Below, one piece after another: positions 10,816 to 21,729 of a DNA stretch of 64,000 nucleotides. The translations under genes and the position numbers were made by a program. The notes beneath the pieces were generated by a model. That model ran no database searches. It was not told where the DNA came from and saw nothing but the letters and a program-made list of their open reading frames with translations. Position 1 is the stretch's first letter. Every line of letters begins with the position of its first letter. Origin of the DNA: Prorocentrum cordatum (lineage: Eukaryota > Sar > Dinophyceae > Prorocentrales > Prorocentraceae); the NCBI GenBank assembly GCA_963575745.1, contig CAUYUJ010021062.1, forward strand, positions 1 through 64,000, given 5' to 3'.

Positions 10816-10900
10816 CTCCTCCTCCTCCTCCTCCTCCTCCTCATCATCATCATCATCATCATCATCACCACCACCCACCAGCACCACCACCACCACCACC

Positions 10901-10941
<41 letters not shown>

Positions 10942-11150
10942 TGTCGTTACCACCACCACCACCATCACCATCATCACCATCATCAACAACACCATTATCA
11001 TCAGCAGCATCATCATCAACATGAACACCAATATCACCATCAACATCAGCATCAACATCCATATCAACATCAGCATCGCCGTCAACATCAACATCAAAAG
11101 CAACATCGTCATCATCGTCATGTTGCTGGTCGCCGTGCTCATCGTTCTGC
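10816..11150. repeat. Compound CCT/CAT/CAC/GTC microsatellite
   Basis: CCT for about 25 bp, then CAT, then CAC, then a (GTC)n block near 10901-10945, then CAC/CAT variants. No gene. Confidence 0.85.
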
Positions 11151-11154
11151 ACCC

Positions 11155-11575
11155 TTTCCCCTCCTCCTCTTCTTCTTGTTGTTAGTATGTGTCTTCCTCC
11201 TCATCCTCCTTTCTCACCTCCTCTTGTTCCTACCCCTGCTCATCCACTTGCTCCTCCTCCTCCTCCTCATCATCCACATTTTCCTCCTGGTCCTCCTGGT
11301 CCTCCTCCTCCCCCCTCCTCTGCTAAACCTCTTGGAGGGAGGCAAGGAAGGAGACGGCCCTCCTCCTCATCATCAGCATCAGCGACAGCATCGGCATCAT
11401 CAACATTACCAACACCAACACCATCATGGTCACCAATCTATATCATCACCAACTGCATGTAGGGCTTTCCGGTGAGAGCTTGGGCCTTCTGAGCCTTCAT
11501 GGAACTGCCTGCGTGACAAGGCAATGGGTTGTTTGGTGTTCCATGTGTTCTACCATATTAAGTTCTGTTCAGAAT
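11155..11575. other. CCT-rich and unique spacer
   Basis: Pyrimidine-rich imperfect CCT sequence to about 11320, then a short CAT stretch (11365-11450), then about 120 bp of ordinary sequence with no supported gene. Confidence 0.4.
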
Positions 11576-11619
11576 GGGTACGGTAGGAGGGGAAAGTGAT
11601 GGTGCAAATCCTGTTCCTC

Positions 11620-12255
11620 CTCCTCATCATCGTCATCATCATGTACCACACCACTGTCACCATCATCAACGTAATCGTCAACAACATCATCATCGCCATC
11701 AGTATTATCATCATAATCATCATCAGCACCACCATCACCACCATCATCATTGTCGCCGTCGTCGCCAATCGTCGTCGTCGTAATCGCCGTGGTCATCAGT
11801 ATAATCAGCATCATCGTCAGCATCATCATCAACATCATCGTCATTATCATCCGTATCATCATCGTCATCGCCATCGTCATCGTGATCAACATCATCAGCA
11901 TCATCAGCAACAGCTGCATCATCACCACCACGAGCATCATCAGCATCATCATCATCATAATCACCATCATCAGCATCGTCCTCATCATCACCATCAACAA
12001 CGTCAACATCATCATCATTAGCAGCAGCAGTTTCATCATCATTATCATCGTCGCCCTCGTCCTCGTCATCATCATCATCGTCAACCCCCTCCTCCTCATC
12101 ATTATCACCATCACCATCATCATCGTCATCGTCATCATCCTCATCCTCATCCTCGTCCTCATCCTCCTCCTCATCATCATCATTATCATCATCATCAGCA
12201 TCATCACAATTATCATCCTCATCCTCATCATCATCCTCATCCTCATCCTCCTCCC
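11620..12255. repeat. Long imperfect (CAT)n microsatellite
   Basis: About 630 bp of CAT/GTC/CCT trinucleotides. Long poly-Asp, poly-Ile, poly-His and poly-Met frames on both strands are artefacts of it. Confidence 0.9.
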
Positions 12256-12359
12256 TCTGGGATTCCTTGAACCCTCTGGGCTTCCTGGAGAGGAGGAGAA
12301 GGTACTTTGATTGGCTTCCTGTTAGTTTTGGGCCAAACCCGAATTTCAACCAATGTGCT

Positions 12360-12640
12360 CAGGCAGTCCCGGTGACCACGCGCGCAACCTATGGCGCAAC
12401 CAACGACATGCCCGTGCATTCCCAGCGGCCGAACGGGCAACATGTGGTGCAACCAATCGCGGGCTGCCAGATTCCCAGCGGCGGAGCGCCTCACTCATGG
12501 CACAACCAATGGCGTGCCCATGCGTCCCAGTCGGCAGGGCACGCAAACTGTGGCGCAACCGATGGCACGCCGCTTTGGTCCCAGCGGCCCAGCGCGCCAC
12601 CTACGGCGGAATACGCGGGACGCCCACGTATTCCTAGGTC
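12360..12640. repeat. 54-bp tandem repeat (about five units)
   Basis: TCCCAGCGGCC-type anchors occur near 12420, 12473, 12527 and 12581, each followed by an ATGGCGCAACC-like motif, giving a period of about 54 bp. A related diverged stretch (GGCGGCCGAGCGCGC) lies near 12908. Confidence 0.75.
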
Positions 12641-12900
12641 GGGGTAGGGCCTCCGAGCGCAGGGCTCGCTCTCGCTCTCCCGAGCGTGGTCAGACGACGC
12701 GTGACCTTCGAGGGACAATTCAAAATTGTCAAAAACATATTCATGAATAGTCGTACATTTGCTAGGCGAGCCGTCTCCAGACTATCTCTTCAACTCTTCA
12801 CTATCTATAAGCTGTTGTTCAAGTATTGCGTGATATATCTTTAAACATATGAACTATGTTTACCTACTGCTTAACTATTGTTGAAACTATTTTCTGACGT
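12641..12900. other. AT-richer spacer, no gene seen
   Basis: From about 12710 to 12890 the base composition is clearly more AT-rich than its surroundings. No open frame of interest and no recognisable regulatory motif. Confidence 0.4.
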
Positions 12901-13670
12901 GCTCCCGGCGGCCGAGCGCGCATCCTGCGCATGGCGCGGCCAGTGGCAGGCCGCCGTGTGCCCAGCGCGGCCCAGCGCGCGCACCCCCTGGCGCAGCCCC
13001 CACGCCGGGCAGGCCCTCCGCCCCGAAGGGCCGCGCGAGAGCAGCCCGTGGAGCGCAGGCGCTCGGGGAGCGCCCGCGTCGGCGACTCGCGCGGCGCAGC
13101 GCCGCGCTCGCCGGGGACTGCGGCCCAGTGGTCTGGTCCATGGCGGGCTTGCCCTCTCCACCGCCACCACCCACAGGGAGGAGGGGGAGGGGGTCCTCCT
13201 CCTCCTCCTCGTCCCTCCCTCCCTCCCTCCCTCCCTCCCTCCTCCTCCTCCTCCTCCTCCTCCTCCTCCTCCTCATCCTCCAACTCCTTCCCCCCTCCAA
13301 CTCATGGTGGTGGTGGTGGTGGTGGTGAAAAACATGCCCATCAGTCCAGTGGCTGGGCCCGCAGAGCCACGGATCGGGGACTCCGCCAGCCACCTCTTGC
13401 CGGGGGCGAAGAGGCGTGTGACACACTGGGCTGTCCCCCTCCCCCTTGCCCCCTCCCCCAGGGTCCCAAATCGAGCTTGATTTGTTTTGCCGCGCTCAGC
13501 ATCACTGCGGGCGGCGCCGCGGGTCAGCCAGCAAATGCGCGACACGCCAGCGTCCACCCAGGATGGCCGGCAGCGCCTGGAAGTACCCCGACAGGTGGGA
13601 AAAAAAACAAGGAGAAGGGACCCAAATCGAGCTCAAGGGGGGGAGTCCCCAGGCTCCTGAACGCACCCCT
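12901..13670. other. GC-rich spacer with short microsatellites
   Basis: It includes (CCCT)n near 13207-13242, (CCT)n near 13242-13277 and (GGT)n near 13307-13328. The long frames here on both strands overlap one another and show no domain, so I do not call a gene. Confidence 0.4.
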
Positions 13671-14055
13671 GGGGCCTCCGGGGACTCTTAGCCGGGTCAG
13701 GCTGGGCTCCAGCATGCCGAGGAGAGCTCCAAGACAACCAGGATGGCCGCAAGACTGCCCAAGCGACCTCGAAGACACCCCAAGAGAACTCCAAGAGGAC
13801 CCCCAAGAGAGCCCCAAGAGGCAAAATCGGCCCAATCCCTTGGGCAAGCGTATTTCCATTGAGCATGTTCGCCTCTCCGGTCTCACCACCGTCCAAGCCT
13901 GATCATGAGGCCCCCAAGATCGGTCCAAGACGTCCCAAAAAGCTCCCAAGAGGGCCCCAAGGCGGCCCAAGAGTCGCCCAAGATGGCCCAGGAGGGCCTT
14001 AACAGGGCCCTAACAGGGATCCAAGAGGACCCCAAGAGGACCCTGGAGATTTCTA
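13671..14055. repeat. CCAAGAGG-type repeat tract
   Basis: Degenerate CCAAGAGGCC/CCAAGACGAC repeat, including a core at 13825-13880 (GGCAAAATCGGCCCAATCCC...TTCGCCTC) that recurs in the higher-order repeat at 52.6-53.35 kb. Confidence 0.75.
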
Positions 14056-14227
14056 CGCGATTGACCGAGCGGAGATCTACGAACATGCCACATCTGTTTC
14101 GCAAATCCAACGGGAACAAAAGCATAATTCTGGGGCACATCAATTTTGCAAACGACCTCCTGGTCGAAGCCAGCGCCAGAGGCCTCCTAGATGGGGTCCG
14201 AGTAGATGGGGTCGAAGGCTCGCGCCG

Positions 14228-14307
14228 CATCGCCAATACATCGCCGATGCATCGGCTTTGCATCGGAGATGCATCGGCGACGTCGGCGATGCATCGGCGA
14301 CGTTGGC
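14228..14307. repeat. Cluster of GATGCATCGGC palindromes
   Basis: GCCGATGCATCGGC at 14243-14256 is a perfect palindrome. GATGCATCGGC recurs at about 14268 and 14289, spaced by CGACGTCGGC-like linkers, so most of the 80 bp can fold on itself. Confidence 0.75.
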
Positions 14308-14375
14308 GTGGGAGGCGGCCCTGAGAATTTTCCCTGCCTTTTTCGGAGGCCCTCATCGGAACCTCCTCCGCAGCC

Positions 14376-14420
14376 AGGTAAGAGGTAAGAGGTAAGAGGT
14401 AAGAGGTAAGAGGTAAGAGA
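14376..14420 (+). repeat. (AGGTAAG)6 heptanucleotide repeat
   Basis: Six tandem AGGTAAG units, each a strong 5' splice-site consensus on the plus strand. It leads into a GGA microsatellite. I see no exon upstream, so it is probably a simple repeat. Confidence 0.85.
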
Positions 14421-14700
14421 AGGAGGAGAAGGAGCAGGAGGAGGAAGAGGAGGAGGAGGAGGAGCAGGAGGAGGAGGAGGAGGAGCAGGAGCGAGGATCA
14501 GGAGGAGGAGGATCGAGGAGGAGGAGGAGCGAAGAGCGAGGAGGAGGAGCGAGGAGGAGGAGGAGGAGGAGGAGGAGGAGGAGGAGCGAGGAGGAGAGGA
14601 GGAGTGAGGAGGAGGAGTGAGGAGTGAGGACGAGCAAGGGGAGGCGCAAGGGGAGGAGGAAGAGGAGGAAGAGGAGGAGCACGGAGGTCCAAAGGAGGAG
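14415..14700. repeat. (GGA)n microsatellite
   Basis: Purine-only GGA/GCGAGGA repeat, about 285 bp. Confidence 0.9.
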
Positions 14701-16185
14701 AGGGCTCGGAGCGATCTCCGCGGAGCCGCGCAGCAAAGGGAGCGGCCGCCAGCCGCGCGCGCGGGCCGCCCCCCCGGGCACACCCTGCGTGGAGCGGCGC
14801 GCTGGGCGGCGACGCCCCCCCCCCCCCCGGGGCGACGGGCGCGGCTTGCCGAGGAGGGCCTTCTCCCCGACGGCGGCCTCGGCGGCGGCGACGCCGCGGC
14901 GGCTTCGCGCGACGGACGTCACCTGCAAGCCAGCATTGCAGCTTGACGCGCTTTGTCGCGAACGGCACACATATTGAAGCGCCGACCAATCCCCTTTCTG
15001 AGCATTCGAACGTTAATAATGAAACTCGCACTGTGTCCGGAGCTTCTCCTGAACTGCCTGGCAAAAGTCCCCCTACCTTGAAGCATGCCAAGCCGAGCGA
15101 AACCGCGCAAGATAAGGCACTGGGAGGGGGAATGGGTTCACCTCCATCCTGGAGCGCGTAATACACGCAAGACCAGGCACAAGGAGGAGGCAGGGGCAAC
15201 CTTCTACCTGGAGCGCGCAGTGCCCAGAAAATGCATGCCGAGCCCAGGCCCGAGGGAGAGAAGGCAGAGGAGGCTGAGACACGGGAAAGGATAGGGGGCG
15301 CGAGCAGCAAGCTCCCTGTTCCGGTTCCTCCACGCGCTGGCCGAAAGCCATCTACCCTATCATAACTAGATTCACATTACATCAACTTGAGCAGGCAGGC
15401 GCAGAAGGCCGCGCACAAGAAGCCTTGAGAAATCTGCGGTGCACTCGTGCTGCTCGGGCGACCATCGAGGTCGCTTCTTGTATAAAACAGGGCTGTGGCC
15501 CCGCCTCGCCAGAGGCTGTAAACGTTGGTCCTCAGCCGCCCAAAAAAATCCGTGCGATCATTCGGCCAGAGAGCAGGCAAACAAGCTGGGGCGCCGATCG
15601 CGCCACCTCCTTCTCCTCCACCCACCTCCTCCTCTCGTGGACCTCCTCCCACCACCATCAGCCGATGCGCCAAAGGGGCACGAAATTATTAATGCTCTCT
15701 ATCAATGTGTACAGGCGGGTGGCCCCCGTGCCGACTACGTCCCCGTCCCCTCCCCCACCACACTTTCTCCCCCCCCCCACCGGATCGCCTTGCCAAGCCC
15801 CCCCCCCGTCCCTCCATACAATTGCAAGGCGATGGGGCCCAACTCTGCAGCGTAGCTCTCCGCGGCAAGGAATCCTACCTGATCTGAAGGCCACAACTGC
15901 AAGGCCAAGCCGCTATATATGCCTCCGTGCCGCGAAGCACGGGTGAGAGGAGAGAGGATAAACTGGGAAAGAGGGTCTTCGAATGCGGAGGAGCCGAGGC
16001 ATGTCTTGCACAAGGTCTCTCGTAGCGGCCTTCACGAATGCTGTGAAGGGTGGGCGCTCATGTGGACAGAAGTCTCAGAAGACCTGTAAAACAGACTACA
16101 GACATGCTGGGGGAAATGACCCACGCAGCAGCCTGCATGCTGTGGCTTGAATGGCAACCAGATGCTGCCGCACAGCGCCCCGAGG
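14701..16185. other. Mostly unique sequence, no supported gene
   Basis: 14701-14940 is extremely GC-rich with a C run. 15060-15230 holds two to three diverged ~59-bp units (CCTGGAGCGCG at 15148 and 15207). 15590-15830 is pyrimidine-rich with C runs. Frames are short and I recognise none. Confidence 0.35.
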
Positions 16186-16186
16186 T

Positions 16187-16708
16187 TCATATTACATTGA
16201 GTGGTGATTGACGGAAGGAGTGCTGACATGAATTCGCCTCAACGGCGGGCTCCTTTTCGAGCTTTGCTGTCGACGGCGTCAAGAACTTCAACCTCCTTAA
16301 CTGGTATTTGTGCAAACTGGCTGGGATGCTGGCATATCTCCGCCCAGCACCTCTGCCTACGGGAATGGCAGAGGTGGCCGAGCAGAGCAAGGCAAGTCCT
16401 ATAGACAGTCTTGCAGACTGGGCAGGCGCCGCTCGCAGCAGCGGAAAATCTTTGAGGACGCCGTGATTGATCTGGCGATGCTGTGCGAGCTGCTTGTGGG
16501 TGTGCAAAGCCACGCCGCAAGCATCGCATCGAAACTTCCGACTCGCATCACCATCGTCCAAGCTAGCGGCCCGAACGTCGCAAAACGAATCGGAGAAGTG
16601 TACACGATCATGTATGTTCCTGATGTTTCTGAGCGGTGTCGGAGGCCTCGCAGGCCGTGCAAGAGTGTGCATGCAGCGCGGAGTGGAGATCAACAGAGAA
16701 ATGCCCAT
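16187..16708 (-). mobile_element. Retrotransposon fragment with two C2H2-type zinc fingers
   Basis: Translating from 16708, residues 61-82 contain a C2H2 finger (CDACGVALHTHKQLAQHRQ...H; CX2CX12HX4H). A second finger-like block is in another frame at about 16350-16424 (CPVCKTVYRTCLALLGHLC, then RC). The two lie about 15 residues apart if the frame is corrected near 16440. From memory, dinoflagellate LINE-like reverse-transcriptase proteins carry this pair, the first followed by HG and the second of CPXC...HL...RC form, upstream of the polymerase. Here nothing of the polymerase remains, so this is a decayed fragment. The frame change between the fingers supports loss of function. It could instead come from a host zinc-finger gene, which I consider less likely. 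Confidence 0.55.
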
Positions 16709-16709
16709 G

Positions 16710-16951
16710 TGGAGAGAGGCAGGGAGGTGGAGGAGAAATTGGCCTCGGAGGGAGAGGAGAAAAACGGGAGGAAAGGGAATCAGGCTGGTGAGGCGCGGGC
16801 GCCTCTATAGAAAAGCTCTCGGGCTCGCGTGAGGGCGGGCGGGCCCCCTAGATTGGCCCAATGTGCCATTTTTGTTCCTCCTCGTCCTCCTTTTCTTCCT
16901 TCTCTTCCTCCTCCATGTCCCCGTCCTCCACTCCCCAGCCAATACTGCAAG
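16710..16951. other. Spacer, no gene seen
   Basis: Purine-rich then pyrimidine-rich stretch (CCTCCTCGTCCTCC near 16877) after the 3' end of the PAS retrocopy. No feature is supported. Confidence 0.35.
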
Positions 16952-18813
16952 TCAGAGCGAGATCGACCCGCCACCAGTCGCGCGGCTCCCCTTGCTGTCT
17001 GACCTCTGGGCGCTGTCAGCCTCGGGCGGAGACGCACCAGCGCCCGCGGGGGCCTCGAGACGCGGCCCGCTCGTTACCACCGACTGTGTCGCCTGGTCGA
17101 TGAGTCGCGGTGGGGTCAGTTTGTTGCCGGCGTCCTCCGGGGTCCAACGCTGATCCTGGATCCACTTGGACATCTCGAGAACGAGCTTCACCACGCACGA
17201 AGGTCGGTCCAGGCCCTCAGTCCAGTCCTCGCCGCCAGGCGGATCCACGGACACTCTCAGCGTGTTCACGATGGCGAAACGCATACGATGATGCTGCTTA
17301 CTGAAACGGAAGCTCACCCCGTGCACAGCTGGCAGCTCGAGTCTATCGCAGGCACGACGAACCCAAAACTTCAAGTCATTTCGCTGGTCTGGCCGAGCAC
17401 ATTGCAGAATACTACTCTGGGTGGCACAGATTTGCGCCCAAGAGCTGCCAACTAACATCTCGAAGGCAGTGCTGCAACGCAACATGGTTGACTCTGGTGA
17501 CATACCGTCGACCCAAACAGCAACCTCGGAAATAGAAGACGATGCGCCAGACTCCCCTTCAGAATTGGTGCCAAAATACATGTGTGCAGTCTCGTGCGAC
17601 GCACACCAGCTCTGAACATCCATCTTCATTTCAGCACTAGGCATTGTCGGCGCTCTCGGGTGCGTCCTCGTCCTTGGTGGAATGAGGTCCGCACATTCTT
17701 TTAAAGCCGACCAAGTACGACTCCTTTTTATCACCACTACTGCAACGCACGCAGAAAACTTCCACCGACACAGAGATGCCACAAGTGTCCCGCAATTTGA
17801 CGTGAAAAGCCGTGCATAAATCATCATACGCAGTACTGGAGGGTACCTGTTTGGCAAATTTTTGGCGATCGGCCTCTGTGACAAGAAAAGACGATATACT
17901 CACTCCCGCCAAAGATCGAGGTTCGCCATGCATTAACAAAGCCGCGAGCTTTTCGGAAGGCCACACGAGCGTCAGCTTGGCATCGAGCTCGACCACGGCG
18001 TCACAAACGCCTGCTAGGATCGACATTGCGGCGCGCAACTCGCTCCGACATGCTTGACCCTCTAAGAGGGCACTGACCACCATTGAGAACACGACGTTCA
18101 AGATTACCAAAGATACAACGACACATATCCAATCAAGAAACATGTCATTTGCGGTTTTAGGGTCGTGGCACGGCATGCCATTGGACTTGCCAGCAAGCGC
18201 TGTGGACGCAGCGGAAAGATAGCAGAGTGTCGTCCAAAACAAGTTCGCTGGAAGGCTGAAGTCAATCATGCAGTACACTAAGCAATCATACAATACATGA
18301 GCCTTGAGGGGGCCGATCGATTCCGCGAACTGCAACAGCGGTGACAGAGAAATCGCATGTGAGAGTGACAGAAGGCAATACCACAAATGAAGTCGTGTAG
18401 GGGTCAACAAGCTAGGACACACATTGACTGACACAACTACCACCCCAGAGCAAGCGAAATGCAAGCGCCTGGGAACCATATGCGGGCGGTCATCTGCGGA
18501 GAAGAACACCATCGGGTAAACCATCACGACAACTGCGACACAATACAACTGGTAGCTTCTCCGTGACATGGCAAGCCTGATGGATTGCTTGCGATTGTGA
18601 ACAGATTGTGGAGTGCCGTCTTTTCCCAAGAATGGCCGTCCTGACGACTGTAGAGAACGCGAGCAATCGAGCAGAGTAATCGTGAAAGCAAGACCTTGAG
18701 GCGCCCTCGGTCCACAACTTCCAAGCCAGGCGCGCCAGCATCATAGCGGCGCAGGCCGCAATGCAAATAAGCTCCACTTGGTGGACAATACCGGATAAGT
18801 CTGGCACGATCAT
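16952..18813 (-). pseudogene. Retrocopy of a polytopic membrane protein with PAS-like domains, two frameshifts
   Basis: The start is ATG 18813, 61 nt after the relict spliced leader at 18875-18895. The product opens with MIVPDLSGIVHQVELICIAA, a first hydrophobic segment. After a frame change near 18630 come four to five more membrane spans between about 18550 and 18080. Then comes a cytoplasmic part containing DAVVELDAKLTLVWPSEKLA, typical of the PAS-like block that dinoflagellates place after a multi-span region. A second frame change lies near 17640, where one frame ends ...PESADNA and the next resumes EMKMDVQSW. The last 220 residues include another possible PAS-like block (VAVWVDGMSPESTMLRCSTA) and end at the stop at 16952. 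The order of segments is intact and intronless over 1.9 kb. It is a recent processed copy of a multicopy sensor-like membrane protein family, named here from its architecture only. Confidence 0.65.
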
Positions 18814-18860
18814 TGGGGAGATAGGCTTGGCAGCTTGGCACCAAGCTCGTGCGGAAAGGG

Positions 18861-18895
18861 CACTGATCCGAAAACTTGAGCCAAAATGGCCATGG
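18861..18895 (-). other. Relict DinoSL, possibly doubled
   Basis: On the minus strand 18895-18875 reads CCATGGCC followed by ATTTTGGCTCAAG, matching 19 of 21 leader positions. The next bases (18874-18861, TTTTCGGATCAGTG) resemble TTTTGGCTCAAG if one base is gapped, so a second older relict may abut it. Directly 5' lies a CCAAGAGG-type tract. Confidence 0.8.
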
Positions 18896-18899
18896 AAAG

Positions 18900-19172
18900 T
18901 CTCATGGGGGCCTCTTGGGGCTTCTTGGGCCTTTCTTGGAGCCTCTTGGGGTCTCCTGGGGGTCTCTTCGGCCAAAAGGCCTGAATTTTCGGTTCCTCGT
19001 CCCTGTCTTGGGCGCCGCCTTGGGGCGTTTTTGGGCGGCTTGGGCGCCTCGTGGGCCGTCTTGGCCCCCTCGTGGGCCGCCTTGGGGCCCTCTTGGGGGC
19101 ATCCCCGACCGGCTTGGGTGCCTCTTGGGCCGTCTTGGACGCAGTGGAAGCGCAAAAGGCGAACACGACAAT
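18900..19172. repeat. CCAAGAGG-type repeat tract, minus orientation
   Basis: The repeat reads GGCCTCTTGGGGC on the plus strand, opposite to most other tracts in the window. It lies immediately 5' of the relict leader of the minus-strand retrocopy. Confidence 0.75.
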
Positions 19173-19224
19173 TATCCTGGCGATGGACCCAACCATATGC
19201 AGTTGCGAGTACCGCAAAGCAGGT

Positions 19225-19925
19225 TGAGCGAATGAGAGGGAACTCCCTAAGGGGCCACGAAACGTGTGAGAGGTGTGCCGAAATGGGTGCGGTGCCGCCA
19301 TGCGAACGCAGCCACTGGGGCCTTCGGTGGAGCTCCTTATGGGGCCACGAAACGTGTGAGGGGTGTGCCGAAATGGGCGCGGTGCCGCCATGCGGACGCA
19401 GCCACTGGGGCCCTCGGTGGAGCTCCCTATGGGGCCACGAAACGTGTGAGGGGTGTGCCGAAATGGGCGCGGTGCCGCCATGCGAACGCAGCCACTGGAG
19501 CCCTCGGTGGAGCTCCTTATGGGGCCACGAAACGTGTGAGGGGTGTGCCGAAATGGGCGCGGTGCCGCCATGCGAACGCAGCCATTGGAGCCCTCGGCGG
19601 AGCTCCCTATGAGGCCACGAAACGTGTGAGGGGTGTCCCGAAATGGGCGCGGTGTCGCACTGCGAACGCAGCCACTGGGGCCCTCGGTGGAGCTCCCTAT
19701 GGGGCCACGAGCCGGGTGAGGGGTGTGCCGAAATGGGCGCGGTACCGCCATGCGAACGCAGCCATTGGAGCCCTCGGTAGGGCTCCCTATGGGGCCACGA
19801 AGCGTGTGAGTGTGTGCCGAAATGGGTGCGGTGCCGCCATGCGGACGCAGCCACTGGGGCCCTCGGTGGAGCTCCCTATGGGGCCACGAAACGTGTGAGG
19901 GGTGTGCCGAAATGGGTGCGGTGCC
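19225..19925. repeat. 90-bp minisatellite array A (eight units)
   Basis: The unit AACGTGTGAGGGGTGTGCCG...starts at 19261, 19351, 19441, 19531, 19621, 19711 (variant), 19801 and about 19890, an exact 90-bp period with one 1-bp loss. Units are about 95% alike by eye. Because 90 is divisible by 3, frames stay open on both strands and give 30-residue repeats. These are not evidence of a protein. Confidence 0.95.
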
Positions 19926-20700
19926 GGGCTTCTCTTAAGGCTCAAAAGGCCTCCAGCTTCCCGAGAAGCCTTCTCGGCCTTTTCCGAAGACACGGATGGC
20001 TTCTCGGAGGGAGCGACGGCATCGGGAGTGTCGAATGCATGGGTCGCGAAGCACAGGACGCACGGGCACCCTTGATCTGGCAGGGTCGACCTACTTACCA
20101 GCCTCGACTGCATGGGGAGAAGGGGGAAGGCTTCTTAAAACGAGGATGTGTCTTTAGAATACAAAAGACCTCGTCTGCAGATGTAGGGCCGGCGCCTTCT
20201 GAGAAGCAGCCTCCTTGACGGGGGCGCGCAGACATGGGTTGGCGATCCATGGATTTGGCGCGCGGTCGCCAGATCCATGATGCCAATGCGGGCGGGAACC
20301 CGTCTGTGCGCTTGCGCCGCTGCCAGCTCTGTACTCACGGGGGGGTGCGGGGGCGTTAGGGGGGCACTCCGTGTCTTGGAGGCCGCCCCCCCCCCTGCCT
20401 CCGGACAAGGCCCTGGTCAGGGAACTCGGAGAAAGGGCCGCCCTGAGGAGGCCAACCCGCCCCTGGGAGGCCCTCCTACCTTCCGAGACGCCCCCCTAAG
20501 AGCTCGAAGCTCCCACTAGGCCGTTAGGGCGTAAAAGATTTCGCGGGAGGGGCCTGCCCCTCCCCCTCCCCCTCCCGTTGGGTTTGGACGGGGCGCTCCG
20601 CGAGGCGCTGGGACGTCCAAGATGGCTTCGGCGAGGAGGCCACAATCATCGATTTTGTCCCAACCATATTGTGTTGAGGTGGGTCCTCGTTTTGAAGACG
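19926..20700. other. Spacer between the two inverted minisatellite arrays
   Basis: It contains a short inverted motif (CTTCTC...GAGAAGCC near 19960-19975 and 20010), C/G runs near 20383 and 20563, and no recognisable gene. Short frames on both strands have no domain. Confidence 0.35.
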
Positions 20701-20704
20701 CAGT

Positions 20705-20870
20705 CCCCGCGTGTCCTCTCCTCCTTTTCTCCTCCTCCTCCTCTCCTCCTCCTCCTCCTCCTCCTCCTCCTCCTCCTTTTCCTCCTCCTCTTTTTCCTCC
20801 TTCTCCTCCTTGTCCTCCTCTTCTTATTCCTCCTTTCCCCCTCCCCCCTCCTCCCGTCACCCTCCTCACT
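20705..20870. repeat. (CCT)n / CTT-rich microsatellite
   Basis: Pyrimidine-only CCT, CTT and TCC repeat, about 165 bp. Confidence 0.85.
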
Positions 20871-21722
20871 TTGCGCACCTCTCACACGTTTCATGGCCCG
20901 GTAGGGGGCTCCACCGAACGCCCCACCGGCATAGTTCGCATGCCGCCCACCTCCACTTTGGCTCACCTCGTAGCCCAGAAAGGGGCTCCACCGAAGGCCC
21001 CAGCGGCATGATTCGCATGCCGACTCCCGTCCACTTTGGCACACATCTCGTGCGCTTCCCGGCCCAATAGAGCTCCACCCAAGGCCCCAGCGGCATGATT
21101 CGCATGCCGCCCCCCGCCCAACATGGCGCCCCCCTCACGCGCTTCGCGGCCCAACCGGGGGCTCCACTGAAAGCTTCAGTGACATGGTTCGCATGCCGCC
21201 CCCCCTCGTTTGGTACACCCCTCACACGTTTCGCGGCCTCAAAGGGCGCTCCACCGGAGGTCCCCAGGGCATGGTTCGCAGGCCGCCCCCCCCCCCCCTC
21301 ACTTTTGGCACACACACCTCACACGCTTCGCGACGCCAAAGGAGCCCCACCCAAAGTCCAGATGGCATGGTTCGCATGCCGCCCCCTCGATCTCATTTGG
21401 CGCACCACTCATGCGTTTCGTGGCCCCACAGGGAGCTCCACCGAAGGACTCAATGGCATGGTTCGCATGCCGCCCCCCCTCCACTTTGGCACACCCCTCA
21501 CACGCTTCGTGGCCCCAGAGGGGGCTCCACCAAAGGTCCCAGCGGCATGGTTCGCATGCCGCCCCCTCCTTTTATTTTGGCATACCACTGACGCGTTTCT
21601 TGGCCCCGAAGGGAGCTCCACCGAAGGCCCCAGCGGCAGCGCCCACATGGCGGCCCCGCCCCAACACGGCGCACCCTTCGCGCGCTTCGCGCCCGCATGG
21701 GGGCTCCACCGAAGGCACTTCT
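20871..21722. repeat. 90-bp minisatellite array B (nine units), inverted relative to array A
   Basis: The anchor GGCATGGTTCGCATGCCG (with variants) occurs near 20923, 21005, 21093, 21182, 21269, 21365, 21454 and 21544, and is degenerate near 21632. The unit CATTTTGGCACACCCCTCAC / GCTTCGTGGCCCCAGAGG is the reverse complement of the array A unit. Units differ by roughly 20%, so this array is older or less homogenised than array A. Confidence 0.9.
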
Positions 21723-21729
21723 CACGACG

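Noticed and set aside
20945-20965. Plus-strand CCACTTTGGCTCACC resembling the leader 3' end
   Set aside because: It is a normal variant of the 90-bp minisatellite unit (CCACTTTGGCACACC elsewhere in the array).
19225-21722. CRISPR-like regular repeats
   Set aside because: The period is 90 bp with no separate repeat and unique spacer; entire units are homologous. The genome is eukaryotic.
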